The position numbers and the translations under genes were made by a program. Positions 33,410-42,230 of a stretch of 64,000 nucleotides of DNA are shown here, piece after piece; position 1 is the first letter of the stretch, and every line of letters begins with the position of its first letter. Source of the stretch: CAZEQJ01 sp964514385 (GTDB taxonomy: Bacteria; Bacteroidota; Bacteroidia; Cytophagales; Cyclobacteriaceae); assembly GCA_964514385.1 (NCBI GenBank), contig CAZEQJ010000008.1:62001-126000 (forward strand), read 5' to 3'. Under the pieces are notes generated by a model that saw only the letters and a list, made by a program, of their open reading frames with translations, was not told the DNA's origin and made no database searches.

Positions 33410-34213
33410 TTATTTTATGCCACCCTTCAACCGGATCTCAGTCAACTTTCGTTTGGTGTCCTGCGGAAAATCACCGTTCATCATCCAGTCATAATAGGAA
33501 GGGTCTTTGTCAAATACTTCAGTAACAGCCCGGTTTTTGTATTTTCCGAAATTAAAAATGATTCCTTTTTGTGGATGTCGGGCCAACCTTCCTGCAAGAT
33601 CAACAAAATCGGATGAGAAAAGTTGGTGGATTTTTTCAATATCGTTTTCGATCACGCCCAGATCCTTACCCAACGGGGTGATTACATGCTGACCTTCATA
33701 TTTTTCAATCATAGCGTCAATGACTTCTAGCGTAGCCTGTGTATCTGCCTCCGCCGAATGGGCATCTTTCAGCGTTTTATTACAATAAAATGTGTAGGCA
33801 GCAGCTAGATTGCGCTTTTCCATCATGTGGAATATCTTTTGTGCGTCCACGATTTTCCTTTTGGAAATATCAAAGTTTATATTTTCGCGCAGGAAGGATT
33901 CCACCAGCATGGGTATGTCAAATTTAATGCAATTGAAACCACCCAGATCGGCGCCTTTTAGCCAGGCGGCCAATTCAGAAGCGATACTTTTAAATGTAGG
34001 GGCGTCCTTTACATCATCATCGTAGATCCCGTGTATCAGACTGGTTTCCATTGGGATAGGTCTTTCAGGGTTTATGAGATAATGTTTTTTTTCAATTTTC
34101 CCGTCCACATGCCACTTAAAAAGAGACATTTCTACGATGCGATCCTGGGTAATATTGGTGCCTGTAGTTTCGAGATCAAAAATACATAAAGGGTTTCTAA
34201 GCTTGAGATACAT
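33410..34213 (-). CDS. DEDDh 3'-5' exonuclease (DNA polymerase III epsilon-like)
   Basis: The 267-residue protein has ExoI FDLETTGTNITQDRI with D-x-E, ExoII FNCIKFDIPMLVE with the second Asp, and ExoIII HSAEADTQAT with His and Asp, so all DEDDh residues are present. A C-terminal segment (IIFNFGKYKNRAVTEVFDKD) is the extra domain seen in Bacteroidota homologues. It may proofread or repair DNA. Its start shares one base with the mpl stop (TGATG). Confidence 0.92.
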   Translation of the reverse strand: MYLKLRNPLCIFDLETTGTNITQDRIVEMSLFKWHVDGKIEKKHYLINPERPIPMETSLIHGIYDDDVKDAPTFKSIASELAAWLKGADLGGFNCIKFDIPMLVESFLRENINFDISKRKIVDAQKIFHMMEKRNLAAAYTFYCNKTLKDAHSAEADTQATLEVIDAMIEKYEGQHVITPLGKDLGVIENDIEKIHQLFSSDFVDLAGRLARHPQKGIIFNFGKYKNRAVTEVFDKDPSYYDWMMNGDFPQDTKRKLTEIRLKGGIK

Positions 34214-35586
34214 CAGGGTTCGATTAGTTTTTGAGCCATCTGATAGACGTTGAGCCCTCCAAAATTACCTGATGACATGAATACTATGGTATCCTTATCA
34301 AGCTCCATGTCGAGAATCAGTGATTCAAGTGCTGTTACTTCTCTTAAAATATGGAGTGACGGGTGATGAAAACTTTTATGGATAGAAGCTTGCAGATCCT
34401 CTCCATTGCCTCTGAGAGCAAGCTTTTCCTGATCGGTAAATATTACCAGACGGTCAGCTGCATCTGTTGTGCCTTCGTATTGAGGAAGGAAATCTTCAGT
34501 CAAGCTACTGAAGGTATGTAGCTCAAGAATAACCGTAAGCTTGTTTTTTGGGAAAGTTTCTTTCAGGGCATTAATAGTGGCCCTGACCTTTGAAGGGGCG
34601 TGGGCATAATCGAAAAATACATGAATATCCCGGGATTGAGCGACAAGTTCCATGCGTTTGCTGGCGCCGGTAAAGGTCTGAATGCTCTTTACGAAGAACT
34701 CAAGTGGTACCCCAACTCGCTCACATACCTTCATGGCTGCCTGTAAATTGACCATGTTGTGGCGCCCCATAAGCTGTAATGGATACTTGCTGCCCTCATG
34801 AATGAGATGAAATGTACCATCCACCACCTCATAGCTGGGGCAGCCATATTCTATAACGGTAACATCTGCTCTTTCTTTTTTTCCAATCATCGCCACCAGG
34901 CTATCCTCTTCATTAAGGATGAGTGTACCAGCTTTTGGTGTCTGGTCAGCAAAGGCATCAAAAATGCTTAGGTATTCATCAAAAGTAGGATACACGTTAA
35001 TATGATCCCATGCAATGCCATTAAGCACACCGATATGATGATGGTAATTAATGAATTTTGGTGTTGGGTCCAGCCGCGATGAAAGATATTCATCACCTTC
35101 CAGTATGATCATCGGCGCATCCGTGAGTTTTACGGAATGCTCAAATCCTTCAACCTGTGAGCCAACGAGAAAGTCAAAGTCTTTACCAAAATCACGTAGC
35201 ACATGCATGATCATCGCCACGATGGTGGTTTTACCATGGCTGCCGCCGATGACGATACGTTGTTTGTGTTTGGCAATTTCGTGAATAAACTGAGGAAAGC
35301 TCATCACCGGCAGGTTAAGCTCCCGGGCTTTTTGTAGCTCAGGGTTATCCTCAGCTGCATGCATACCTAATATCACGGTGTCAATTTCGGGCACGATCTT
35401 GCCGGTATCCCATCCCATTTTTTCTGGCAGAATGCCAAATTTGGCAAGCATGGTTTTGGAAGGGTCAAATATCTCGTCATCGCTTCCTGTTACTTTGTGT
35501 CCGTATTCAGCGAGGGTAATCGCAAGTTGCGACATTACACTGCCGCCGATGGCAATAAAATGATAATGATTTAGCTGTCCTTTCAT
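34213..35586 (-). CDS. mpl: UDP-N-acetylmuramate:L-alanyl-gamma-D-glutamyl-meso-diaminopimelate ligase
   Basis: Mpl reattaches the recycled murein tripeptide to UDP-MurNAc. The 457 residues have the N-terminal HFIAIGGSVMSQLAITLAEY, the ATP loop VIGGSHGKTTIVAM, VEGDEY-type residues in ILEGDEYLSS, and YAHAPSKVRATINAL in the C-terminal domain. It differs from MurC in the dinucleotide-loop form. It is the last gene before the DnaA-box cluster and is transcribed away from it. Confidence 0.93.
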   Translation of the reverse strand: MKGQLNHYHFIAIGGSVMSQLAITLAEYGHKVTGSDDEIFDPSKTMLAKFGILPEKMGWDTGKIVPEIDTVILGMHAAEDNPELQKARELNLPVMSFPQFIHEIAKHKQRIVIGGSHGKTTIVAMIMHVLRDFGKDFDFLVGSQVEGFEHSVKLTDAPMIILEGDEYLSSRLDPTPKFINYHHHIGVLNGIAWDHINVYPTFDEYLSIFDAFADQTPKAGTLILNEEDSLVAMIGKKERADVTVIEYGCPSYEVVDGTFHLIHEGSKYPLQLMGRHNMVNLQAAMKVCERVGVPLEFFVKSIQTFTGASKRMELVAQSRDIHVFFDYAHAPSKVRATINALKETFPKNKLTVILELHTFSSLTEDFLPQYEGTTDAADRLVIFTDQEKLALRGNGEDLQASIHKSFHHPSLHILREVTALESLILDMELDKDTIVFMSSGNFGGLNVYQMAQKLIEP

Positions 35587-35655
35587 GATTATGCGGCTAA
35601 ACTAAAAAGAATTCATTTCTTTTGGTTGGAAACTAATCAATTTCTCTTTTATCGG

Positions 35656-35802
35656 TGTTAATAATGGTGTGGATAATGTTAATCTATTCACAATTTGTAC
35701 ACATCTTTTCATGAATATGTGGATGAATCATGTGGATAAAAACTACATTTTTAGCCGAAAACGGTAAACCGGCTCCTGGTGCTTGCTTTTTAATGTGAAC
35801 AA
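35656..35802. promoter_or_regulatory. Cluster of DnaA-box-like sites between mpl and dnaB
   Basis: Perfect TGTGGATAA boxes (reverse of TTATCCACA) lie at 35668-35676 and 35731-35739. Single-mismatch sites to TTATNCACA lie at 35656-35664 (TGTTAATAA), 35684-35692 (CTATTCACA), 35695-35703 (TTGTACACA), 35718-35726 (TGTGGATGA) and 35794-35802 (TGTGAACAA). The 298-base intergenic region holds no gene and is AT-rich in its left half. It could be an origin of replication or a DnaA-controlled dnaB promoter. Confidence 0.6.
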
Positions 35803-35830
35803 CCTTGCCACTGCCGGTGAAGGGCGTGTT

Positions 35831-35860
35831 TTGTGATTGTTAACTACCGGATTAATTTTG
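35831..35860 (+). promoter_or_regulatory. dnaB promoter
   Basis: TTG (35831-35833) and TAATTTTG (35853-35860) match the -33 and -7 boxes with a 19-base spacer. Transcription would start near 35867, 18 bases before the ATG at 35885. It sits immediately downstream of the DnaA-box cluster. Confidence 0.7.
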
Positions 35861-35884
35861 TTCACTTTTCTTAATAATCAACAC

Positions 35885-37441
35885 ATGGAGACAGGAAAAA
35901 CGGAAGGCGGCTCATTTGATAAATCTGCACTGCGATTGAGTAAAAGGGCAACATCCAGGCTTACGGCATGGGATCAGGAGCTGGGCAAGGTGCCTCCGCA
36001 GGCAGTGGATCTGGAAGAGTCCGTGCTTGGGGCATTTATGCTGGAGCGCGATGCACTTACCACCGTTATTGATATCCTGCGTCCTGAAAGTTTTTACAAA
36101 GAAGCTCACCAGGAAATTTACAATGCCATCATTGATCTTTTTAATGCTTCAGAGCCGGTAGACATGCTTACCGTTACCAATCAGCTACGGAAAAACGGTA
36201 AACTGGAGTTTGTAGGTGGTGCCTACTACATTTCCGAGCTGACAACAAGGGTAAACTCCGCGGCCAACATTGAGTATCATGCCCGAATAGTAGTAGAGCA
36301 GGCGATAAAACGAGACCTGATCAGGATATCGTCTCATATACAGCGTGATGCCTATGAAGATGCAACAGACGTCTTCGACCTGCTGGATGATACCGAACGA
36401 ATGATATTTGAAATCACGGATTCCAATAGCAAGAAGAGCTATAATCCTGTGAAATCAGTGCTCCGTGAAGCCATCGATGAGATTCAAAACAGAAAAACAC
36501 AAAAGGATGGCCTTACCGGTGTGCCTTCTGGGTTTACAGCACTTGACAGGGTCACTTCAGGCTGGCAGCGATCTGATCTGGTCATCATTGCCGCACGACC
36601 GGGTATGGGTAAAACAGCTTTTGTGCTTTCCGCGCTGCGAAATGCAGCTGTTGAGTTTAATCGCCCTGTTGCCATATTTTCTCTGGAAATGTCCGCCATA
36701 CAGCTTGTCAATCGATTAATTTCATCTGAAACAGAGATTGAAAGTGAGAAGCTGAAAAAGGGTAACCTGAGCGAAAGCGAATGGCAGCAGATGATAAAAA
36801 AAGTTGCAGCCCTTGAAAAGGCCCCCATTTTTATTGATGACACGCCTGCATTATCCATCCTGGAGCTTCGCGCCAAAGCCAGAAGATTACGCCATGAGCA
36901 TAAAATTGAGCTGCTGATCATTGACTATCTTCAGCTCATGACTGGTGATACACGAAATGCCGGCGGCGGCAACCGCGAACAGGAAATAGCCTCCATATCA
37001 CGCTCTATGAAAACACTCGCCAAGGAATTGAACATCCCGGTGATTGCATTATCGCAGCTCAGTCGTGCGGTGGAAACGCGCGGAGGTGAAAAACGCCCTC
37101 AGCTTTCGGACCTAAGAGAGTCCGGCTCTATTGAGCAGGATGCTGATATGGTATGCTTCCTTTATCGGCCGGAATACTATAATATTACACAGGATGAGCA
37201 TGGTATGCCGCTGGAAGGCGTTGCAGAAGTAATTATCGCCAAACATCGAAACGGGTCGCTGGAAAATGTAAAACTCCAGTTTATTAAAAAACTTACCCGT
37301 TTTGGAGATCTTGATGATGATCCGGAGGTGCCTTCAAGCTTCCGCTCGATGACATTTGGCAGTAAAATGAACCCCGGGAACGATCTTCCGCCATCGTCGC
37401 CGCCAGCAGGTAGTGATTTTAACGATGATCCGCCTTTTTAG
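35885..37441 (+). CDS. dnaB: Replicative DNA helicase
   Basis: DnaB is the hexameric helicase that drives the fork. From the ATG at 35885 it has 518 residues. The N-terminal domain has PPQAVDLEESVLGAFMLERD. The RecA-like C-terminal domain has Walker A AARPGMGKTAF, MSAIQLVNRLIS, Walker B LLIIDYLQLM, ALSQLSRAVE and DLRESGSIEQDADMV. The TTG at 35837 was rejected since it lies upstream of the inferred transcription start. No intein or frameshift is seen. The tail is Pro/Ser-rich and disordered. Confidence 0.97.
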   Translation: METGKTEGGSFDKSALRLSKRATSRLTAWDQELGKVPPQAVDLEESVLGAFMLERDALTTVIDILRPESFYKEAHQEIYNAIIDLFNASEPVDMLTVTNQLRKNGKLEFVGGAYYISELTTRVNSAANIEYHARIVVEQAIKRDLIRISSHIQRDAYEDATDVFDLLDDTERMIFEITDSNSKKSYNPVKSVLREAIDEIQNRKTQKDGLTGVPSGFTALDRVTSGWQRSDLVIIAARPGMGKTAFVLSALRNAAVEFNRPVAIFSLEMSAIQLVNRLISSETEIESEKLKKGNLSESEWQQMIKKVAALEKAPIFIDDTPALSILELRAKARRLRHEHKIELLIIDYLQLMTGDTRNAGGGNREQEIASISRSMKTLAKELNIPVIALSQLSRAVETRGGEKRPQLSDLRESGSIEQDADMVCFLYRPEYYNITQDEHGMPLEGVAEVIIAKHRNGSLENVKLQFIKKLTRFGDLDDDPEVPSSFRSMTFGSKMNPGNDLPPSSPPAGSDFNDDPPF

Positions 37442-37746
37442 GCAAACAGTCGGGCCAGTTCCGCTGCTGTTTTATCGTTTTGTTGTGATTTTGCCAGCTG
37501 TATACCTTTCTCTATCACGGCTTTGGCCTGATCTTTATATCCTCTTTCTATCATAAACTGTGCCGCTGCCTGATAGCTGGGGAGATAATCAGGGTGCTGC
37601 TGCAAAAGGGTTTTGAACAGGTTCCATGAGAGCTCAGGCTCATCCTGCAGGTATTCCTGCGCCAGCGCGTACATCAGAAAAGGATCGTCCGGGTTTTCCT
37701 GCCGCTCTTTTTCCAGAAAATTGATGCGTATGGTGTTTAAGGCCAT
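37438..37746 (-). CDS. Short TPR-like protein
   Basis: The 102 residues fold as two or three TPR-like helical pairs (ENPDDPFLMYALAQEYLQDE, DYLPSYQAAAQFMIERGYKD). Small proteins of this type are conserved in Bacteroidota and have no assigned role. It converges with dnaB with a four-base overlap. Confidence 0.8.
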   Translation of the reverse strand: MALNTIRINFLEKERQENPDDPFLMYALAQEYLQDEPELSWNLFKTLLQQHPDYLPSYQAAAQFMIERGYKDQAKAVIEKGIQLAKSQQNDKTAAELARLFA

Positions 37747-37826
37747 GGGAATATAAATGAAACAACTATATTTAATTTAATGTATTAATATTGAGACAAA
37801 TTAACGATTCTTAAAGATTTACTTAT

Positions 37827-38564
37827 ATGAAAATTCTCGTTTGTATCACTCATGTGCCTGATACAACCTCCAGAATTGAGTTTATTAACGATAACAAGGA
37901 GTTTAATAAAAACGGCGTTCAGTTTATAATCGGACCATATGACGATTATGCATTGGCTCGGGCTGTGGAGTTGAAAGAGTCACATCAGGCAGAAGTGACA
38001 GTATTGAATGTAGGAACGGCAGAAACCGAACCCAGTATTCGCAAAGCATTGGCTATAGGTGCTGATACGGCCATTAGAATTAATGCCGAACCAACAGATA
38101 GTCTTTTTGTTGCGCACCAGATAGCTGCCGTCGCCAGGGAAGGGCAATATGATCTTATTCTGATGGGCCGTGAATCTATTGATTTCAATTCAGGTGTAGT
38201 GCATGCCATGGTAGGCGAAATGCTCGGGCTTCCATCCTTTTCTCCCGTGATGACGCTGGAAATTGAAGGCGATACTGCCAAAATCTCCAGAGAAATTGAA
38301 GGCGGTAAGGAATTTATTGAGGTTTCGCTACCTTTTGTAGCCGGATGCCAGGAACCAATAGCAGAATGGAAAATCCCGAATATGAGAGGCATAATGAGTG
38401 CTCGCACCAAGCCACTTGAGGTAAAACCCCCGGTTGAGGCGAACAATGGCACCATCCTCAGGACGTATGCCTTGCCTGCCCCAAAATCTGGTGTCAAAAT
38501 GATAGATGCCGATAACCTGGAAGAATTGATATCACTACTTAAAAACGAATCTAAGGTATTGTAA
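37827..38564 (+). CDS. etfB: Electron transfer flavoprotein beta subunit
   Basis: EtfB binds AMP and pairs with EtfA to carry electrons from acyl-CoA dehydrogenases to the quinone pool. The 245 residues have VCITHVPDTTSRIEF, IIGPYDDYALARAVELKE, LILMGRESIDFNSGVV and the conserved tail region. One base separates it from etfA. The acyl-CoA dehydrogenase at 10.9 kb is a possible donor. Confidence 0.96.
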   Translation: MKILVCITHVPDTTSRIEFINDNKEFNKNGVQFIIGPYDDYALARAVELKESHQAEVTVLNVGTAETEPSIRKALAIGADTAIRINAEPTDSLFVAHQIAAVAREGQYDLILMGRESIDFNSGVVHAMVGEMLGLPSFSPVMTLEIEGDTAKISREIEGGKEFIEVSLPFVAGCQEPIAEWKIPNMRGIMSARTKPLEVKPPVEANNGTILRTYALPAPKSGVKMIDADNLEELISLLKNESKVL

Positions 38565-38565
38565 T

Positions 38566-39525
38566 ATGAAAGCATTAGTTCAGATAGAAATAGCCAATGA
38601 AGAAGTAAAAAAGACGTCACTGGAGGCGTTGGTCTATGCCCGTAAAACAGCAGGTGTGGACGAAGTTCATGCCATAAGTATGGGCAGCGTGCAGCCGTCC
38701 GTGGATGAAATATCACGATACGGTGCGAATAAACTCATTCATATCAGTGACGAAAGGCTGGATCAGGGCATTATACAGGCACATGCTCACGTGCTTACTG
38801 AAGTTATAAAGTCAGGAGGGTATGACCTCTTTGTGCTGGCTAAGTCGTCATTGAGTGAGCCCGTTGCCGCAAGGGTATCGGTAGCCATTGACGCAAGTAT
38901 TGCCTCCAATATTGTAGACCTCCCCAATCAGGAAGATGGTTTTGTCGTACGCCGCAGTATTTATACTGGAAAAGCATTTGCTGATGTTTCACTTACCAGG
39001 GACAAAAAGATCCTGATCCTTAAAAAGAATGCGGTAAACCTCGAAGAATTACCACAGCAGGGTGCTGCCGAAAACAGGGATATTGATTTGCCGGATAATG
39101 TATTTAAAGGTAACATCACAGGCCAGGATATTGCACAGGGCGATGTGCTGCTGGAAGAGGCTGAAATTGTAGTGAGCGCTGGAAGGGGAATGAAGGCTCC
39201 TGAACACTGGAACATGATCGAAGATCTTGCCAAAACATTGAAAGCTGCCACAGCCTGCAGTAAACCCGTATCGGATATGGGGTGGCGTCCTCATCATGAA
39301 CATGTAGGCCAGACCGGTATAAAAATCAGCCCTAATCTTTATATTGCGGTTGGAATATCAGGAGCAATACAACATCTTGCAGGCGTGAACTCATCAAAAG
39401 TCATCGTTGTGATCAACAAAGACCCGGAAGCTCCGTTCTTTAGTGCAGCGGATTACGGTATTGTAGGAGATGCTTTTGATATCGTGCCTAAATTAACAGA
39501 AGTATTTAAGAAGGAATTAAACTAG
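38566..39525 (+). CDS. etfA: Electron transfer flavoprotein alpha subunit
   Basis: EtfA binds FAD. The 319 residues end with the family signature: SKPVSDMGWRPHHEHVGQTG, ISPNLYIAVGISGAIQHLAG, then VVINKDPEAPFFSAADYGIV. The N-terminal domain shows KPVAARVSVAIDA-type sequence at LSEPVAARVSVAIDASIAS. It directly follows etfB. Confidence 0.97.
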   Translation: MKALVQIEIANEEVKKTSLEALVYARKTAGVDEVHAISMGSVQPSVDEISRYGANKLIHISDERLDQGIIQAHAHVLTEVIKSGGYDLFVLAKSSLSEPVAARVSVAIDASIASNIVDLPNQEDGFVVRRSIYTGKAFADVSLTRDKKILILKKNAVNLEELPQQGAAENRDIDLPDNVFKGNITGQDIAQGDVLLEEAEIVVSAGRGMKAPEHWNMIEDLAKTLKAATACSKPVSDMGWRPHHEHVGQTGIKISPNLYIAVGISGAIQHLAGVNSSKVIVVINKDPEAPFFSAADYGIVGDAFDIVPKLTEVFKKELN

Positions 39526-39533
39526 CCGTATTA

Positions 39534-40142
39534 GTGGATAGAATAAAGCTGGAAATTCTTGGGTTATCTTCAAGTCAGTCGCAATCAGGATCCTTTGCCC
39601 TTGTACTGGGCGAATCAAATGGCAAGCGGAGACTACCTATCATTATAGGTATGTTTGAAGCTCAGGCTATTGCTATTGAAATTGAGAAAATCGTCCCCAA
39701 TCGTCCTATGACACACGACCTATTTAAGTCATTTGCGATGAATTTCCGGTTTGAAGTCAAAGAAATCATCATATCCGATCTGAAGGAAGGGGTTTTTTAT
39801 GCGCGTATCGTATGCGAGAGTGACGACAACCGTATTGAGATCGACTCCAGGCCTTCAGATGCTATCGCCATCGGGCTCCGGTTTAATGCGCCGATCTATA
39901 CATATGAAACGATATTAGGAGAGGCGGGTATTATTCTGAGCGAAAAGTCTGAAGAGCCGACGCCCAAGGCCTCCAGGTCACGCGCCAAAAAGTCGAAGGA
40001 TGACAGTGATATTCCGGCTACACCTGAGTCGCTCAAGGAACTTAACTACGAGAAGCTCAATGAAATGCTGGATAAAGCAATTGAAGTGGAAGACTACGAG
40101 CGCGCGGCAAAAATACGGGACGAAATGAATCGCCGTAACTAA
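39534..40142 (+). CDS. Bifunctional nuclease (BFN/DUF151) family protein with UVR motif
   Basis: The 202 residues carry a BFN domain (residues 1-130: RLPIIIGMFEAQAIAIEIEK, IEIDSRPSDAIAIGLRF), a charged linker, and a C-terminal UvrB/UvrC-like motif (YEKLNEMLDKAIEVEDYERA, then AKIRDEMN). The start is a GTG eight bases after etfA. Plant and archaeal relatives have RNase and DNase activity; the role in bacteria is not settled. The nucleoside transporter gene follows after three bases. Confidence 0.9.
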   Translation: MDRIKLEILGLSSSQSQSGSFALVLGESNGKRRLPIIIGMFEAQAIAIEIEKIVPNRPMTHDLFKSFAMNFRFEVKEIIISDLKEGVFYARIVCESDDNRIEIDSRPSDAIAIGLRFNAPIYTYETILGEAGIILSEKSEEPTPKASRSRAKKSKDDSDIPATPESLKELNYEKLNEMLDKAIEVEDYERAAKIRDEMNRRN

Positions 40143-40145
40143 CCC

Positions 40146-41441
40146 ATGGATATAATAAGGGCGATTCCAGGGGTGGCGCTCCTGTTTCTTACTGCTTATA
40201 TATTCTCTTCCAAACGTGGGTGGATAAACTGGAAAACCGTTATATCCGGATTTATACTACACCTTCTCATTGGTATTGCCATTCTTTATATTCCGGGGAT
40301 ACGGGAAGCCTTTAACGCCTTAAGTTATGCCTTTGTACGTGTTCTCTCATTTTCTGATGAGGGTGCGAGGTTTCTTTTTGGTGACCTTGTGGACAATGAG
40401 CAGCTGGGATTTATTTTTGCCTTTAAGGTGCTTCCTACGCTGATATTCTTTGCCACACTTTCTGCCGGGCTATATTATCTGGGCATACTGCAGAAGCTTG
40501 TATTTGCTATGGCGTGGGTAATGACCCGTTTGATGAATCTGAGTGGAGCAGAGAGCCTGTCTGCAGCAGGAAACGTATTCCTCGGACAGACCGAAGCACC
40601 TTTACTTGTACGTCCCTACATCAAGGGGATGACACCGTCTGAACTGATGTGTCTTATGACAGGAGGTATGGCCACTATCGCTGGTGGTGTACTGGCCGGC
40701 TATGTTGCTTTCCTTGGCGGAGATAGCATCGAATCGCAAACACAGTTTGCCTCATACCTTCTTACGGCTTCATTCATGAACGCCCCAGCAGCCATAGTGA
40801 TGTCAAAGATGCTATTGCCGGAAAAGCCAAGCCACATCCCTGATGTATCCCTTTCGATGGATGATGAAAAGTTTGGTGACAACTTCATTGATGCCATTGC
40901 CCGCGGAGCTGCAGATGGTGTACGGCTTGCACTGAACGTTGGCGCCATGTTACTCGCTTTTATTTCGCTGATAGCCTTGCTAAATGCAGTTTTGCGAGTT
41001 GGAATAGGACGATGGACAGGTCTTAACGACATTATTGCACAGTCTACTGGTGGTACATTTGACTTTCTTTCGTTTGAATACCTCATCGGTCAGGTGTTTC
41101 GTGTGTTTACCTTTGCCATGGGTGTACCCTGGTCTGAAACCCTTGCTGTTGGCAGTCTACTTGGACAAAAAACGGTGATTAACGAATTTGTAGCTTATAT
41201 TTCTCTAGCAGACTTCAAAGATGAGGGCGTCCTCAGTCCAAAAGCGATCGTTATCTCCACCTATGCTTTGTGTGGATTCTCAAATTTCAGCTCAATTGCT
41301 ATACAGATCGGAGGTATTGGTGGTATTGCACCCAGCCAATCAAAAAACCTTTCACGGCTTGGCATGCGTGCACTTCTTGCGGCTACCCTTGCCTGTATGA
41401 TGAGCGGTACCATTGCCGGAGCTATTACTCCCGGTTTATAA
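40146..41441 (+). CDS. Concentrative nucleoside transporter (CNT/NupC family)
   Basis: This inner-membrane protein of 431 residues imports nucleosides with H+ or Na+. Family blocks are SAAGNVFLGQTEAPLLVRPY, LMCLMTGGMATIAGGVLAGY, SFMNAPAAIVMSKMLLPE, GVPWSETLAVGSLLGQKTVI and ALCGFSNFSSIAIQIGGIGG. Eight or more hydrophobic helices are visible. It is the last gene of the etf-BFN run. Confidence 0.95.
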   Translation: MDIIRAIPGVALLFLTAYIFSSKRGWINWKTVISGFILHLLIGIAILYIPGIREAFNALSYAFVRVLSFSDEGARFLFGDLVDNEQLGFIFAFKVLPTLIFFATLSAGLYYLGILQKLVFAMAWVMTRLMNLSGAESLSAAGNVFLGQTEAPLLVRPYIKGMTPSELMCLMTGGMATIAGGVLAGYVAFLGGDSIESQTQFASYLLTASFMNAPAAIVMSKMLLPEKPSHIPDVSLSMDDEKFGDNFIDAIARGAADGVRLALNVGAMLLAFISLIALLNAVLRVGIGRWTGLNDIIAQSTGGTFDFLSFEYLIGQVFRVFTFAMGVPWSETLAVGSLLGQKTVINEFVAYISLADFKDEGVLSPKAIVISTYALCGFSNFSSIAIQIGGIGGIAPSQSKNLSRLGMRALLAATLACMMSGTIAGAITPGL

Positions 41442-41467
41442 TCCGACTGAAGTTACCCCACTCAACG

Positions 41468-42133
41468 CTAATCGAATTTCAGAATCAGATTCGGATCCGG
41501 GCAGTTACGCTCATATTTTTCCTTTTCGTGCAGATAACATACGCCCGGATAGTCACCCGAATACCCTTCCATATCCATAATAATCTGAAAATGAAGATGT
41601 GGCGGCCAGTCACCGTTCTCATGTATATCACCCAGCCTGCCGATTTTGTCACCTGCAGATATTGGTTTTCCTGGTGTATTATGCAGTACGGCTTTTATTG
41701 ACATATGACCATAAAGCGTGAAGAACCTGATATTTTCAACCTTATGCTCAAGGATGATGGTACCCCCGTAATTCCCGTAGCCCTCATTGTTTCCACAGCT
41801 GTGTACAACACCGTCCACTGGGGCGTATATGTCAATAAGCTTTTTACTCCAGATATCTATGCCGAGGTGTACCGAGCGACTCTCACCTGCGCCAAAATGA
41901 CTACTGCGCTGATATAAATTACGGTTTTCCATGTAGCCACCCCAGCCGTAAGTACAGTTATTTTCTTCAATCAACGGGAAGACCACATTCCAGAGTGCCT
42001 CCGTCGTAATATCAGATAGATTCAAGAGGCGCTTTTGCGACGGTGAAAGGTTGATATTACAATTGTTTTCAGGGGTAATTTCTTTGATGACCGGGGCAAA
42101 TGTCTGCGATGCCAATACCTCATGAAGCCTCAT
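41468..42133 (-). CDS. M23 family metallopeptidase without signal peptide
   Basis: The 221-residue protein has H-x-x-x-D in VHLGIDIWSK, the YGHMS segment, and HLHFQII, so the zinc site is complete. No signal peptide or membrane segment precedes it. The N-terminal 70 residues (MRLHEVLASQTFAPVIKEI) are not a LytM part. A similar domain is fused to class III aminotransferases in other bacteria, so the substrate may not be peptidoglycan. That is inference. Confidence 0.87.
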   Translation of the reverse strand: MRLHEVLASQTFAPVIKEITPENNCNINLSPSQKRLLNLSDITTEALWNVVFPLIEENNCTYGWGGYMENRNLYQRSSHFGAGESRSVHLGIDIWSKKLIDIYAPVDGVVHSCGNNEGYGNYGGTIILEHKVENIRFFTLYGHMSIKAVLHNTPGKPISAGDKIGRLGDIHENGDWPPHLHFQIIMDMEGYSGDYPGVCYLHEKEKYERNCPDPNLILKFD

Positions 42134-42230
42134 ATTATCTGTTTATCTTGAATATTATCCGGTAATATATTCGATTTTGGTAAAATCAGGTTTACAAAAC
42201 TATATTGCGGATCAAAAAAAATCACCATCC

